This document shows, piece by piece, positions 35,848-44,871 of a stretch of DNA of 64,000 nucleotides. The DNA lies in NCBI RefSeq assembly GCF_019173455.1, contig NZ_JADPQH010000001.1, forward strand, positions 1,580,391 to 1,644,390, read 5' to 3'. Every line of letters begins with the position of its first letter. Within the stretch, counting starts at the first letter, position 1. This DNA comes from Nesterenkonia sp. Act20 (GTDB lineage: Bacteria; Actinomycetota; Actinomycetes; Actinomycetales; Micrococcaceae). The notes beneath the pieces are model-generated. The model saw only the letters and a list, made by a program, of their open reading frames with translations. It was not told the origin of the DNA and searched no databases. The position numbers were made by a program, and so were the translations under genes.

Positions 35848-35879
35848 CTCTAACACCTCACTCCTCACTCACACGCCAG

Positions 35880-36071
35880 AAGCCGATCCAATTCATCACT
35901 TCCGACGCTTATCCCACGACGACAGACCAAAAACGATCTATGTCAGAGTAAGTATTTCAATAAATACAATTCGCGGTCAAGCTGGAAGCTTTCAGGTTTT
36001 CTTCAGCTCAGAACAAGTTTCTCGCCAGTAACCAGGCTCTGTCACTAAGACAGTACTGACGCCCAACTTTT
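35880..36071. promoter_or_regulatory. AT-rich lsr2 upstream region with inverted repeat
   Basis: About 190 bases between lsr2 and the small membrane gene, clearly richer in A and T than the rest of the window, especially 35925-36000. It contains the perfect palindrome GTATTT-CAAT-AAATAC (35952-35967). Lsr2 prefers AT-rich DNA, so autoregulation is plausible. Confidence 0.45.
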
Positions 36072-36281
36072 TCAGCGTGGGCTGGGCGCAGAATGGGCGG
36101 ACCCGTCCGCTGACTCGTGGTTGGGATGCAAAGCCTGCTGAGAAGCATCTTTACGCACCTGCGCCTCCGCCGCGCGCTCGTTGCGGTCGGCGCGGAAGAT
36201 GGCACGCATAGCAAACCAGAACACGAGGCCGACCCCGATGGAGGGGACAAGAACTTCAAAGTACGTCCAGACGTTTTCCAT
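36072..36281 (-). CDS. Small single-pass membrane protein
   Basis: A 69-residue protein with one transmembrane helix (about residues 8-30, PSIGVGLVFWFAMRAIF), a basic/acidic amphipathic stretch (RADRNERAAEAQ) and a polar tail. An AAGGAA ribosome site precedes the ATG by five bases. Small proteins of this kind are often found beside lysS and lsr2 in actinobacteria; the function is unknown. It is the only convincing frame of several overlapping ones here. Confidence 0.7.
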   Translation of the reverse strand: MENVWTYFEVLVPSIGVGLVFWFAMRAIFRADRNERAAEAQVRKDASQQALHPNHESADGSAHSAPSPR

Positions 36282-36359
36282 TAAATTCCTTGCCTACATT
36301 CAGGTTTCACGGGGCATTCCTGACTATTTTTTCAGCCTACCCCGAGTATAAGAGCAGGC

Positions 36360-37889
36360 TCAGGCCTGAGCCTCAGGCTTGAGCAGCGGAAACAGGATCG
36401 TCTCGCGAATACCGGCACCGGTGAACAGCATGACCAGTCGGTCGATTCCCAGGCCGATGCCGCCCATCGGCGGGGCCCCGTACTCCAGCGCGCGCAGGAA
36501 GTCCTCGTCGTGCTGCATGGCCTCGTCGTCGCCGGCAGCGGCAAGCCGAGACTGTTCCACAAGGCGCTCGCGCTGCAGCACCGGATCCACCAGCTCGGAG
36601 AACGCCGTTCCACGTTCCATGCCACCGATGATCAGGTCCCAGGCTTCGATGACGCCTGGCTTCTCGCGATGAGCGCGAGCAAGTGGCTGGGCTGCCGGAG
36701 GGTAGTCGCAGACGAAGGTGGGCTGGATCAGCTGCGGCTCGACGATCTCACCGAAGAGTTCGATGATCAGCTTCTGCGCGTCCCACGCCGGGTCCACGGA
36801 GACGTCATGGGTCTGAGCGATCTCACGCAGCTGGGCCGCGGGCGTCTCGGGCGTGATCTCTTGGCCCACCGCCTCGGAGAGCCCCGGGTAGACCGAGAGC
36901 CACTTCCATTCGGCGTCGAGGTCGATGACACCGGCGTCGGTCTGGATCTGGCGACTGACCCCTGCGGCGTCCGCGGCAGCCAGAATCATCTCGCGCATGC
37001 GCTCGGCCATCACGTACATGTCCGCCCACGCCTCATAGGATTCAAGTGTGGTGAACTCTGGTGAATGTGTGGAGTCCACGCCTTCATTGCGGAAGACCCG
37101 GCCGATCTCGAAGACCCGGTCGATCCCTCCGACCACCGCGCGCTTGAGGTAGAGCTCGGTGGCGATGCGCAGTGTCATGTCCTGATCAAAGGCATTGAGA
37201 TGGGTCTGGAATGGACGAGCCTGAGCGCCTCCATGGATGAGCTGGAGCATGGGGGTCTCGACCTCCACATAGCCGCGGCCATGCAGGGTCTCACGAATCG
37301 AACGAGTGATCGCCGCGCGCTGATAGACCATGTGGCGAGCCTCATCGCGGACGATCAGATCCGCGTAGCGCTGGCGCACACGAGTCTCTTCATTGAGCTC
37401 TGCGTGCAGCACCGGCAGCGGGCGCACCGACTTTGATGCGATCTCGAAGGAGTTCGCCATGATGGAGAGCTCACCGCGGCGGGAGGCGATCACCTCTCCG
37501 GTGACCTGCACGTGGTCGCCCAGATCGACCAGCGACTTCCACTGGGCAAGCGCTTCCTCCCCGATCTCGGCCAGCGAGAGCATGGCCTGCAGTCGAGTGC
37601 CGGTGCCGTCCGGACCGCCTTCCTGCAGCGTGGCGAAGCACAGCTTGCCGGTATTGCGCACGAACATCACACGACCGGCCACGGAGACCGTCTCTCCGGT
37701 GGAGGCGCCTGGCTCAAGGTCGGGGAAGCGCTCGCGCACCTCGGTGAGCGAAGCAGTGCGCTCCACCGTGACCGGGTAGGCCTGGACACCGGATTCGAGC
37801 AGGCGCTCACGCTTGTCCAGGCGCACCGCGCGCTGATCGTTGTTGTCGATGTCTTTTTTGCCGGCTGGGGCGGGAGTCTGATCAGTCAC
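36360..37889 (-). CDS. lysS: Lysyl-tRNA synthetase, class II
   Basis: A 509-residue enzyme charging tRNA-Lys. The OB-fold anticodon domain (about 60-165) is followed by the class II catalytic core: motif 1 region GYVEVETPMLQ, motif 2 RVFEIGRVFRNEG, and motif 3 GIGLGIDRLVMLF. The GTG at VTDQTP is chosen because it lies eight bases after the hexamer TAGAAT (37898-37903, minus strand), with no ribosome site. In this order panD and coaX would usually lie between lysS and panC, but a peptidase gene occupies the place. Confidence 0.96.
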   Translation of the reverse strand: MTDQTPAPAGKKDIDNNDQRAVRLDKRERLLESGVQAYPVTVERTASLTEVRERFPDLEPGASTGETVSVAGRVMFVRNTGKLCFATLQEGGPDGTGTRLQAMLSLAEIGEEALAQWKSLVDLGDHVQVTGEVIASRRGELSIMANSFEIASKSVRPLPVLHAELNEETRVRQRYADLIVRDEARHMVYQRAAITRSIRETLHGRGYVEVETPMLQLIHGGAQARPFQTHLNAFDQDMTLRIATELYLKRAVVGGIDRVFEIGRVFRNEGVDSTHSPEFTTLESYEAWADMYVMAERMREMILAAADAAGVSRQIQTDAGVIDLDAEWKWLSVYPGLSEAVGQEITPETPAAQLREIAQTHDVSVDPAWDAQKLIIELFGEIVEPQLIQPTFVCDYPPAAQPLARAHREKPGVIEAWDLIIGGMERGTAFSELVDPVLQRERLVEQSRLAAAGDDEAMQHDEDFLRALEYGAPPMGGIGLGIDRLVMLFTGAGIRETILFPLLKPEAQA

Positions 37890-38024
37890 AGTCCGCCATT
37901 CTACGTGCCCAGCGCCTGGCGGCCTCGCGGAGCGCACTGCCCCGCGGACAACGCGCCGCGGGGCCGCAAGCCGGTGCTGTCAGTCCGGGCTGTCGGTCCG
38001 GGCTGTCAGTCCGAAGCGCTCAGC

Positions 38025-40064
38025 TCACCAGATCGTGACGCGCTCCTGCTCAGGCATATACATCCCATCACCTGGCTGAGTCTCGAAGGCCGCGTGGAAG
38101 GCGTCGAGATTCCGCACCACCTGGCTCGCCCGGAACTCCGCGGGGGCGTGCGGATCGATGCTGATCAGGGTGACCGCCCGTTCCGGACGCGTGAGGTTGC
38201 GCCAGGCCTGGGCCCAGGCGAAGAAGAAGCGCTGATCGGCAGTGTAGCCCTCAAGCTCCGGGGCCTCGATGTCCTGCTGCTCGAGCCAGAGTCGGTACGC
38301 CTTATGTGCGATCCCCAGTCCACCGAGGTCACCGATGTTCTCCCCGAGGGTGAGCTCACCATTGACCGTGTGTTCCGGAGCCTGAGAGGGCGAAAGAGCG
38401 CTGTACTGGTCGACCAGCTTCGCCGTGCGCTCCTCGAAGGCCTCGCGGTCGGCCTCGGTCCACCAGTTCTGCAGCGAGCCGTCGGCCCCGTAGCGCGAAC
38501 CCTGGTCGTCGAAGCCGTGACCAAGCTCATGTCCGATGACAGCGCCGATGGCTCCGAAGTTCTGTGCCATGTCCCGCTCGGCCGAGAAGAACGGCGGCTG
38601 GAGGATGGCGGCGGGGAAACAGATGACGTTCTCCAGCGGCGAGTAGTAGGCGTTGACCGTCTGCGGGGTCATATGCCACTCCTCGGGGTCTGGCCCCTCG
38701 TTCAGCTTGGCGATGTCACGGCCCCACTCGAACTCGGCTGCCCGACGGACGTTGCCGACCACGTCGTCGGCGTCCACCTCCACGCTGGAGTAGTCGATCC
38801 ACCGATCGGGGAAGCCCACCATCGGCGTGAAGGCATCGAGCTTCTCCAGTGCCTTGGCCTTGGTCTCCTCACCCATCCAGCTCAGCTCGCTGATGGACGC
38901 TCGGTAGGCCGCGATGAGGGCGGCGATCAGCTCATCCATGGCTGCCCGGGCCTGCTCCGGGTAGTGCCGGGCGACATAGATCTGGGCCACGTCTTCGCCG
39001 AGGTTCGCGTTGGTCAGCGCCACTCCGCGCTTCCAGCGCTCCTTGAGCGCCTGGGCTCCGGAGAGCTTCTTGGAGTAGAAGTCGAAGTTCTGCTCCACGA
39101 GGTCGCTGTGCAGCAGCGGCGCGGCCCAGCGCATGAGCTGGACCCGGAGCCAGAGCTTCCAGGTCTCGAGCGGGCGCTCGGTGAGCACGGCCTGCATGCC
39201 GGGGAGCACGTCGGGCTGGGCGAGCACGAGCTCTTCGGTGTGCCGCGGCTGCAGGCCCCACCCGGTGATTGCTTCGCGCAGCAGGGGCATCAGGGCCAGC
39301 GCCTCAGACTCGGTCACCAGGTTGTAGCGCTTCTGCGCATCACGGGTGGTCACCTTGTCCCAATGGTGGTCAGCGATGGCGGACTCCAGGCCGACGACGG
39401 CGGCGGCCGCGCGTTCTGCATCTTCGATCCCGCTGATCTGCAGCATCTGCACCAGGTAGTCCTGATAGGCGCTGAGGATGTCGGTGAGCTTCTCCTCGCG
39501 GTAGTAGGACTCATCGGGAAGACCGAGTCCAGACTGCATGATGTGCCAGAGCATCCGGGTGGGGTCGCCCGCGTCGCGCATAGCTCCGGCGACGAAGATC
39601 CCTTCGACTCCCTGACGCTGCCAGGCCGAGGAGAGTCGGATGAGGTCTTCGATGCTGCTCACCGACTCGAGCTGGGCGAGCATCGGCTCGATCGGGGTCA
39701 GACCGCGGCGTTCGGCGGCCTCGGCGTCCATGAAGGAGGCGTAGAAGGACCCGATGCGTGCGGCGATGGCGGGATCCTCGATCTGGGCGTCACTGGGCTC
39801 GGCATCGGCCCGTGCGGCGGTCTCGGTTCCGGCGCTGAAGGCGGCGGCCTGCTCCAGGATCTCGCGCACATCCGCTTCGGCCTTGTCGCGCAGCTCGTGG
39901 AATGAGCCATACGCGTCCATGTCGGCGGGAATCTCGGCGGTCTTGAGCCACTCGCCGTTGACGTGCTTCTGCAGATCGTCCTGAGGGCGCACGCTGTGAT
40001 CGATATAGGGAAAAGAGCTCGCGGCGCTGGCTGTGCGGGGGGTGGTGCTGGCGGTCTCAGTCAT
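38025..40064 (-). CDS. M13-family zinc metallopeptidase (PepO/neprilysin-like)
   Basis: A 679-residue peptidase of the M13 family, usually acting on peptides of up to about 40 residues. The zinc site VIGHELGHGFDDQGS (HExxH) and the third ligand in ENIGDLGG are intact, as are NAYYSPLENVICFPAAIL and the C-terminal RVTIW end. There is no signal peptide or membrane anchor, so it is cytoplasmic, like PepO of lactic bacteria. The ATG follows TAGGCT (40071-40076, minus strand) by six bases. It is inserted between lysS and panC. Confidence 0.93.
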   Translation of the reverse strand: MTETASTTPRTASAASSFPYIDHSVRPQDDLQKHVNGEWLKTAEIPADMDAYGSFHELRDKAEADVREILEQAAAFSAGTETAARADAEPSDAQIEDPAIAARIGSFYASFMDAEAAERRGLTPIEPMLAQLESVSSIEDLIRLSSAWQRQGVEGIFVAGAMRDAGDPTRMLWHIMQSGLGLPDESYYREEKLTDILSAYQDYLVQMLQISGIEDAERAAAAVVGLESAIADHHWDKVTTRDAQKRYNLVTESEALALMPLLREAITGWGLQPRHTEELVLAQPDVLPGMQAVLTERPLETWKLWLRVQLMRWAAPLLHSDLVEQNFDFYSKKLSGAQALKERWKRGVALTNANLGEDVAQIYVARHYPEQARAAMDELIAALIAAYRASISELSWMGEETKAKALEKLDAFTPMVGFPDRWIDYSSVEVDADDVVGNVRRAAEFEWGRDIAKLNEGPDPEEWHMTPQTVNAYYSPLENVICFPAAILQPPFFSAERDMAQNFGAIGAVIGHELGHGFDDQGSRYGADGSLQNWWTEADREAFEERTAKLVDQYSALSPSQAPEHTVNGELTLGENIGDLGGLGIAHKAYRLWLEQQDIEAPELEGYTADQRFFFAWAQAWRNLTRPERAVTLISIDPHAPAEFRASQVVRNLDAFHAAFETQPGDGMYMPEQERVTIW

Positions 40065-40073
40065 CTGCCCAGC

Positions 40074-41033
40074 CTACTCCGGGCGAGGCGTCGAGCTTTC
40101 CCCGGCGGATCCTCCTGGGACGAGCAGCACGTTGTCGATCAGGCGGACCGGCCCCACTCGTGCAGCGATGAGCGCCAGGGCTTCTCCGCGCAGGACCCCG
40201 TCGTGGTTCTGCAGCTGACCGCCGGGTTCGATCTCGCGCAGCGAGGCTGGATCCAGGACTACGAGGTAGTCCAGTTCGACACCGTCGGCGGAGCTGAGCT
40301 CTGCGACCTGGTCCGCCAATCCCAAGGGTCTGCCGGCGGCCGCGTCCTCCGCCAGGGCGCTCAGTGCGAAGGGCAGCGCCAGCGCAGCGGCGTAGTCCTC
40401 CTCCTGGAGGCGCTGGTTGCGGCTGGAGAGCGCCAGTCCATTCTCATCGCGCACGATCGGGACCGTCCGGATGCCCACTTCGAGGTCGAGGTCGGCCACC
40501 ATGCGGGAGATGATCGCGACCTGCTCGGCGTCCTTGGCGCCGAACCAGGCCTCGAAGACGGCCGGGGCGGGCGGTGCCATAATGTGGAAGAGCTTGACGA
40601 CCACGGTGAGCACCCCGTCGAAGTGCCCCGGGCGGGCTGCTCCCTCCCAGCGCCGTCCCAGCTCGCCGGCGCTGAGCCTCACCAGGGGCGCCTCCGGGTA
40701 GCCCGGGTACATCTCCTCGATCTCCGGCGCGAAGACCAGGTCCACGCCGTGGTCTCCCAGCAACGCGATGTCCTTCTCCCGCGTGCGCGGATAGTGGAGG
40801 TAGTCGGCGTCGTCGTCGAACTGCAGCGGATTCACGAAGATCGAGGCGACCACGATGTCGGAGTGCTGCCGGGCGGCGTCGATCAGTGCGGCGTGACCCG
40901 AGTGCAGCGCACCCATGGTCGGGACGAGCCCGACGACCGGGGCGTTCCTGCCGTCACGGACGTGTGCGGCGACCGCCTCGGCGAGCGCGGCACGGAAGCT
41001 GGCGATGGTGGTGGAAACCTGCGGCTGAGTCAC
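40074..41033 (-). CDS. panC: Pantoate--beta-alanine ligase
   Basis: A 319-residue enzyme making pantothenate from pantoate and beta-alanine with ATP. The nucleotidyl-binding motif PTMGALHSGHAALID, the FVNPLQFDDDADYLHYPRT segment and the later ALSSRNQRL are all present. The GTG start lies six bases after TACACT (41040-41045, minus strand), so its message is probably leaderless. It is separated from the DUF2520 gene upstream by 51 bases. No panD (aspartate decarboxylase) is next to it, so beta-alanine must come from a gene elsewhere. Confidence 0.95.
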   Translation of the reverse strand: MTQPQVSTTIASFRAALAEAVAAHVRDGRNAPVVGLVPTMGALHSGHAALIDAARQHSDIVVASIFVNPLQFDDDADYLHYPRTREKDIALLGDHGVDLVFAPEIEEMYPGYPEAPLVRLSAGELGRRWEGAARPGHFDGVLTVVVKLFHIMAPPAPAVFEAWFGAKDAEQVAIISRMVADLDLEVGIRTVPIVRDENGLALSSRNQRLQEEDYAAALALPFALSALAEDAAAGRPLGLADQVAELSSADGVELDYLVVLDPASLREIEPGGQLQNHDGVLRGEALALIAARVGPVRLIDNVLLVPGGSAGESSTPRPE

Positions 41034-41084
41034 CGATCCAGTGTAGGTCCGCTGGGCGAGGCGCCCGAGACGAGCACGTGCGCC

Positions 41085-42011
41085 TCAGCCCCCGAGGACG
41101 TCGAGCAGCTCCGCGGCCTTGCCGGCGGAGATCAGTCCCCGGTCCAGAGCGCGCTGGGTCGTCGCCCGCGCCATGGTCAGATAGGCGGTGCGGATATCGG
41201 CCGGCAGGTCCGAGGAGGCCAACAGCCGCACATGGTGGCTGACCGTACCCACGTCTCCGCGCGCGACCGGTCCGGTCAGGGCGCCCTCCCCCGAGGCCAG
41301 CGCATTGTCCAAGGAGGCCTGCATGAGCGGTCGGAGCACCGTCTCGGCATTCTCAACCCCTATGCGGTGCAGCATCTCGGCGGACTGGCCGGTGATCGTG
41401 TTCAGATGATTCGAGGCATGCGCCAGCGCCGCGTGATAGATCAGCCGGTCGGCCTCCCGGATCACCACGGGCTCGCCGCCCACCACCACCACCAGGGCCT
41501 GCGCAATGGGCAGCACCGGTGCCGGGGCGGTCACTCCGAAGGCGCAGGTGTGCAGCTTCTGCAGGTCCATGCTCAGCCCGGTGAAGGTCATCGCCGGATG
41601 GATCGCCAGACCGATGGCTCCGCGGCCCATCGCCGGTGCAAGCACCTCGGTGCCGAAGCGCCCGGAGGTGTGCACGATCAGCTGTCCAGCCTGCACGTGC
41701 CCGGCCTCGGCCAGACCGGAGACGAGCTCACCGAGCGCATCGTCGGGGACAGCCAGCAGGACAAGTTCGGCTCGGCGCATGATCTCCGGGATCTCCAACA
41801 CCGGAACACCGCCGAGCAGGGACTCGGCGCGCGTCCGGGAGTCCTCGGAGACGGCGTGGACCCCGAGGACCGAGTGTCCGGCGCCGCGCAGCGCGGATCC
41901 CAGCACTGCACCCACTTTTCCGGCAGAGATGATGCCGACGCCGAGGCGGCCCTCCCGTCGAGAGGGCGGCAGCTCCGCCGCATAGGGGTCGACGGGCTGC
42001 TCAGCGTTCAC
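41085..42011 (-). CDS. Rossmann-like/DUF2520 protein
   Basis: A 308-residue protein with an N-terminal Rossmann fold (GVGIISAGKVGAVLGSAL; GxxxxGxxG pattern) and a C-terminal DUF2520 helical domain (IHPAMTFTG, LIYHAALAHASNHLNTI). It resembles ketopantoate- or pyrroline-5-carboxylate-reductase folds; in actinobacteria it commonly lies beside panC. GTG is inside the last codons of the PH-domain gene (11-base overlap), and GAGGAG lies 10 bases upstream. The reaction is unknown. Confidence 0.85.
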   Translation of the reverse strand: MNAEQPVDPYAAELPPSRREGRLGVGIISAGKVGAVLGSALRGAGHSVLGVHAVSEDSRTRAESLLGGVPVLEIPEIMRRAELVLLAVPDDALGELVSGLAEAGHVQAGQLIVHTSGRFGTEVLAPAMGRGAIGLAIHPAMTFTGLSMDLQKLHTCAFGVTAPAPVLPIAQALVVVVGGEPVVIREADRLIYHAALAHASNHLNTITGQSAEMLHRIGVENAETVLRPLMQASLDNALASGEGALTGPVARGDVGTVSHHVRLLASSDLPADIRTAYLTMARATTQRALDRGLISAGKAAELLDVLGG

Positions 42012-43818
42012 GGAGATGCTGCTCCTCTGCCTGGTGGTCTGCGGGGGTCTCGTGGGGTGCCTGTACCGGATGGCCTTCAGCGCCGGCGGGGGTCTCGGCG
42101 TCGCCGCCGGCCGGGGCGATCGCCTCTGCCGCCTTGCGTTCAAACTCCTGCAGCTCCTCCGGGCGCATCCAGTGGTTGCGGTCGCTGTAGCGCCGGGCGG
42201 TCGCGGCCTGAGCCGACTCGTACTCGAAGAGTTCACGCGCCGCGTCCAGGTCCTGGTTCTTCAGCCGCGCCTGGAAGGGGCCCGCGGGGGAATGGACGAA
42301 GATGTCCGCCACCGCCCGACCGCGCTGCAACGGCCCCTGGTGCATGCTCAGCGACTGGATCCGTTCATGCGGAATCATCGTCAGGCGCCGCGCGGCGCGG
42401 CCGTCCCGGAACATCAGCGCGGCCGGGGTGGTGCGGAACCCACGACGACGACGCACGTACGGGTCGAAGAGCCGGGCTCGGCGGGGGACTTCGGTGAAGT
42501 TCAGCTCGGTGCCGCTGTTCAACAGCCCCGCGGTGAAGACCTCCTCCGGGTTCTCCACCTGCAGGTCGGGGAACATCTCGGCCACAGTGGCCATGACGTC
42601 CTCGATCCGTCCGACCGGAAGCAGCACCGAGCGCTTCTCGCCGATCCCATAGCCGGCAACAGTGACCACGATGCGGAACCAATGGAAGGGCCGCCAGAGC
42701 ACCGGCTGCTGGATCTGCAGCGCCTGGACCCTGCCCGGGGGGATGGTCTGGTTCGTGGTCTCCAGCAGCCCGTAGCGGATCCGCAGCCCCGCGCTGGTGG
42801 CCGTGGAGGTGAATCCGAAGCCGGAGCTGAACTGTTGGTAATAGATGGTGATCGCGGCGATCGCCATGGGAAGAAAAGTGGGAAGACCGAGGGCGGCGAC
42901 CACTGGCCAGACCGCTCCGAAGCCCTCAGCCGGGTCGAGCGAGGCGGTGATGAGTCCGACGATCAGGGCGCCGACCGCAACGAGGATCAGCAGCAGCACG
43001 AAGACCGTCCCCCAGCCGCTGAGCACCGAACCGATCAGCCGTCCCGTGGGCACCTTTGCGACGAGCCGGTCCGGGCTCCCGGAGGGCGCCGTCGCCTGGT
43101 GGTGCTGCTCCGGCGCGAGCCGCTCACCGTGGGCGGTCGCGGTGCCTTCCGGGCCGGCGCCTGGCTCGGTCGAGATCTGATCGGTTGCTGCCGCGCTGGG
43201 CGTGTTGCCCGCGGCGCGGTCCATGATCTCGGCGCGGAGCTCCTCGGCCTGGGCCTTCTTCAGGAACGCCAGGGTGGCGGCTGTCCCGTCACCCTCGGCC
43301 ACCTCGAACTTCAGCTCGGCCAGACCGGTGATCCTCGCCGCCAGAGGTTGGCGAAGGTCCACCGCCTGGACCCGATCGATGCGGGCCTGGCGGTGCTGGC
43401 GAACGAAGACACCTGACTTCACCATCACGTGCTCGGTGGTGATCTTGTATCGGGTGAACCACCAGGAGAGCACGAAGCTGCCGAAGATCAGCGCGATGAT
43501 CAACAGCGCGCCGACTCCACCGAGGATGAAGGGCATCGGGTTCGCCGAGACATCTCGCTGAATCTCACCGCTCTGGACGGCCTGCCAGGCGTCCGCCCAC
43601 ATCTGCCAGTTGTAGCCGAAGATGATGCCCGGAATCGCGAGCACCGTGACCCAGCCACGCACGAACGGGCTCAGCGGATGAACCTTGGTCCAGCTGGGAT
43701 CGAACCAGCGTTCGGGACCGGAGTCGGAGCTCTTGGCCTGCGTGGCTGAAGGCTGCAGATCTGGGGACTGCGTGTCCGGGGGCTGACCGGTGGTTCCTTC
43801 GGTCATGTGCGAGCTCAC
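42001..43818 (-). CDS. Membrane protein with bacterial PH (bPH2) domains, YdbT-like
   Basis: A 605-residue protein with pairs of helices (about 48-68 and 88-115, and again about 255-320) each followed by a bPH2 domain; the motif KITTEHVMVKSGVFVRQHRQARIDRVQAVDLRQPL contains the hallmark IDRVQAVDL. A third PH-like region follows RGFRTTPAALMF. This is the YdbT organisation of B. subtilis, where the genes affect resistance to membrane-active antibiotics. The N-terminus (45 residues) and C-terminus are hydrophilic and low-complexity. The GTG overlaps the preceding gene by four bases. Confidence 0.82.
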   Translation of the reverse strand: MSSHMTEGTTGQPPDTQSPDLQPSATQAKSSDSGPERWFDPSWTKVHPLSPFVRGWVTVLAIPGIIFGYNWQMWADAWQAVQSGEIQRDVSANPMPFILGGVGALLIIALIFGSFVLSWWFTRYKITTEHVMVKSGVFVRQHRQARIDRVQAVDLRQPLAARITGLAELKFEVAEGDGTAATLAFLKKAQAEELRAEIMDRAAGNTPSAAATDQISTEPGAGPEGTATAHGERLAPEQHHQATAPSGSPDRLVAKVPTGRLIGSVLSGWGTVFVLLLILVAVGALIVGLITASLDPAEGFGAVWPVVAALGLPTFLPMAIAAITIYYQQFSSGFGFTSTATSAGLRIRYGLLETTNQTIPPGRVQALQIQQPVLWRPFHWFRIVVTVAGYGIGEKRSVLLPVGRIEDVMATVAEMFPDLQVENPEEVFTAGLLNSGTELNFTEVPRRARLFDPYVRRRRGFRTTPAALMFRDGRAARRLTMIPHERIQSLSMHQGPLQRGRAVADIFVHSPAGPFQARLKNQDLDAARELFEYESAQAATARRYSDRNHWMRPEELQEFERKAAEAIAPAGGDAETPAGAEGHPVQAPHETPADHQAEEQHLRER

Positions 43819-44327
43819 AAGCCAGCCAGTCGTGCCTGGCCACGGACGGAGAGCTCTTCACGCAGCCGGGCACCCTCCTGGCGCGAGGCCCCGGGGATGA
43901 CCGCATCGGTGGCCGCGGCGGCGGTCTTGAGCTGCACGGTGCAGAGACCGAAGCGGCGCATGAGCGGACCCGCCTCGATGTCGACGTACTGAAGCCGACC
44001 GTAGGGCACCGCGACGACCCGCTGGAAGAGGATCCCTCGCCGGATCAGGAGGTCGTCCTCGCGCTCGTGGTAGCCGATCGAGCGGATGCGCCGCGGGATC
44101 AGCAGCAGATCCGCCGCAGCCCAGAGCAGCAGCACCGCGACGACGAGGATCTCGATCCATCCGGGGATGTTGCCGATCACTCCGAGAGCATCCAAGACTA
44201 TGGGCGTCGCCACTGCTGCCAGGGTGATCACCCATCCGACGATTCCGGTGATGAACTTGACGGTGATGTACCGATCGTCCACCCGGGTCCAGGTGACACC
44301 TGTGGGGTCAATGGGTTCCGCGGGCAT
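43815..44327 (-). CDS. Membrane protein with one bPH2 domain, YdbS-like
   Basis: A 170-residue protein: two helices (about 28-50 and 57-77) and a PH domain with VVAVPYGRLQYVDIEAGPLMRRFGL, the family core being GRLQYVDIEAGPL. It always pairs with the larger YdbT-like protein, which overlaps its stop by four bases. The start at MPAEPI has GAGGAGG four bases upstream. A role in envelope stress is inferred. Confidence 0.85.
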   Translation of the reverse strand: MPAEPIDPTGVTWTRVDDRYITVKFITGIVGWVITLAAVATPIVLDALGVIGNIPGWIEILVVAVLLLWAAADLLLIPRRIRSIGYHEREDDLLIRRGILFQRVVAVPYGRLQYVDIEAGPLMRRFGLCTVQLKTAAAATDAVIPGASRQEGARLREELSVRGQARLAGL

Positions 44328-44871
44328 AGCCCTCCTCTGGTATCGGTCCTGTGCTGCGGCGGGGTCCCCTGCTCTTCGCCCGGTCCCCTTCTGGGGAGTT
44401 CTCATCCGGGGGTATGCGGCAGAGCAGCTCCACGACGAATCCTATGATGACCCAGATCGCTCCCCCGGTGATCATCAGTAGGGATGAGATCACGGTAGGC
44501 GCCGTGAGCGAGACTGACGGCATCAGATCCATCAGGACTCCCGCATGCCAGCCAGCGATCAGCGCTCCCGCATAGGCGCCTGCCTGACCTGCGGCGACCA
44601 CTCGGACCGCTTGCAGCGGGTGCAGCCTGCGCGGAGCGCGCGGTGCGCGGAGCCCCTGTTCGGCGGCACGGGCGATCTGGCGCTGGTCCCTGTACACCAG
44701 CAGCCCAAGGGTCAGGATGATCGCAGCGATGCCGAGCAGCGTGATCAGTGAGGTGCGCGGAAGCACCGGGGACCCGAGTCCGGCCGATGCCATGAGCATG
44801 GTCGCGAACAGGCCGCCGAGCGCGGCGGCGGCGCAGATGATCAGCAGCCACACCGGGCGCAGCCGGCTCAT
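44308..44871 (-). CDS. DUF3180 membrane protein
   Basis: A 187-residue protein with four predicted helices (about 5-25, 40-58, 85-105, 115-140) matching the DUF3180 family, which lies after folK in most actinobacteria. The C-terminal tail is basic and polar. The ATG overlaps the folBK stop by four bases (ATGA), and its end overlaps the start of the PH-domain gene, so the fol operon continues into the membrane genes. Confidence 0.88.
   Translation of the reverse strand: MSRLRPVWLLIICAAAALGGLFATMLMASAGLGSPVLPRTSLITLLGIAAIILTLGLLVYRDQRQIARAAEQGLRAPRAPRRLHPLQAVRVVAAGQAGAYAGALIAGWHAGVLMDLMPSVSLTAPTVISSLLMITGGAIWVIIGFVVELLCRIPPDENSPEGDRAKSRGPRRSTGPIPEEGYARGTH

Noticed and set aside
36008-36259. 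83-codon minus-strand frame overlapping the small membrane protein
   Set aside because: The 69-residue frame has a ribosome site and a clean transmembrane helix, this one neither.
37512-42497. Very long plus-strand open frames (about 800 codons each) opposite lysS, the M13 peptidase, panC and the PH-domain gene
   Set aside because: They are antisense shadows caused by high GC at third positions; composition is rich in Arg, Gly, His and Gln with no domain.
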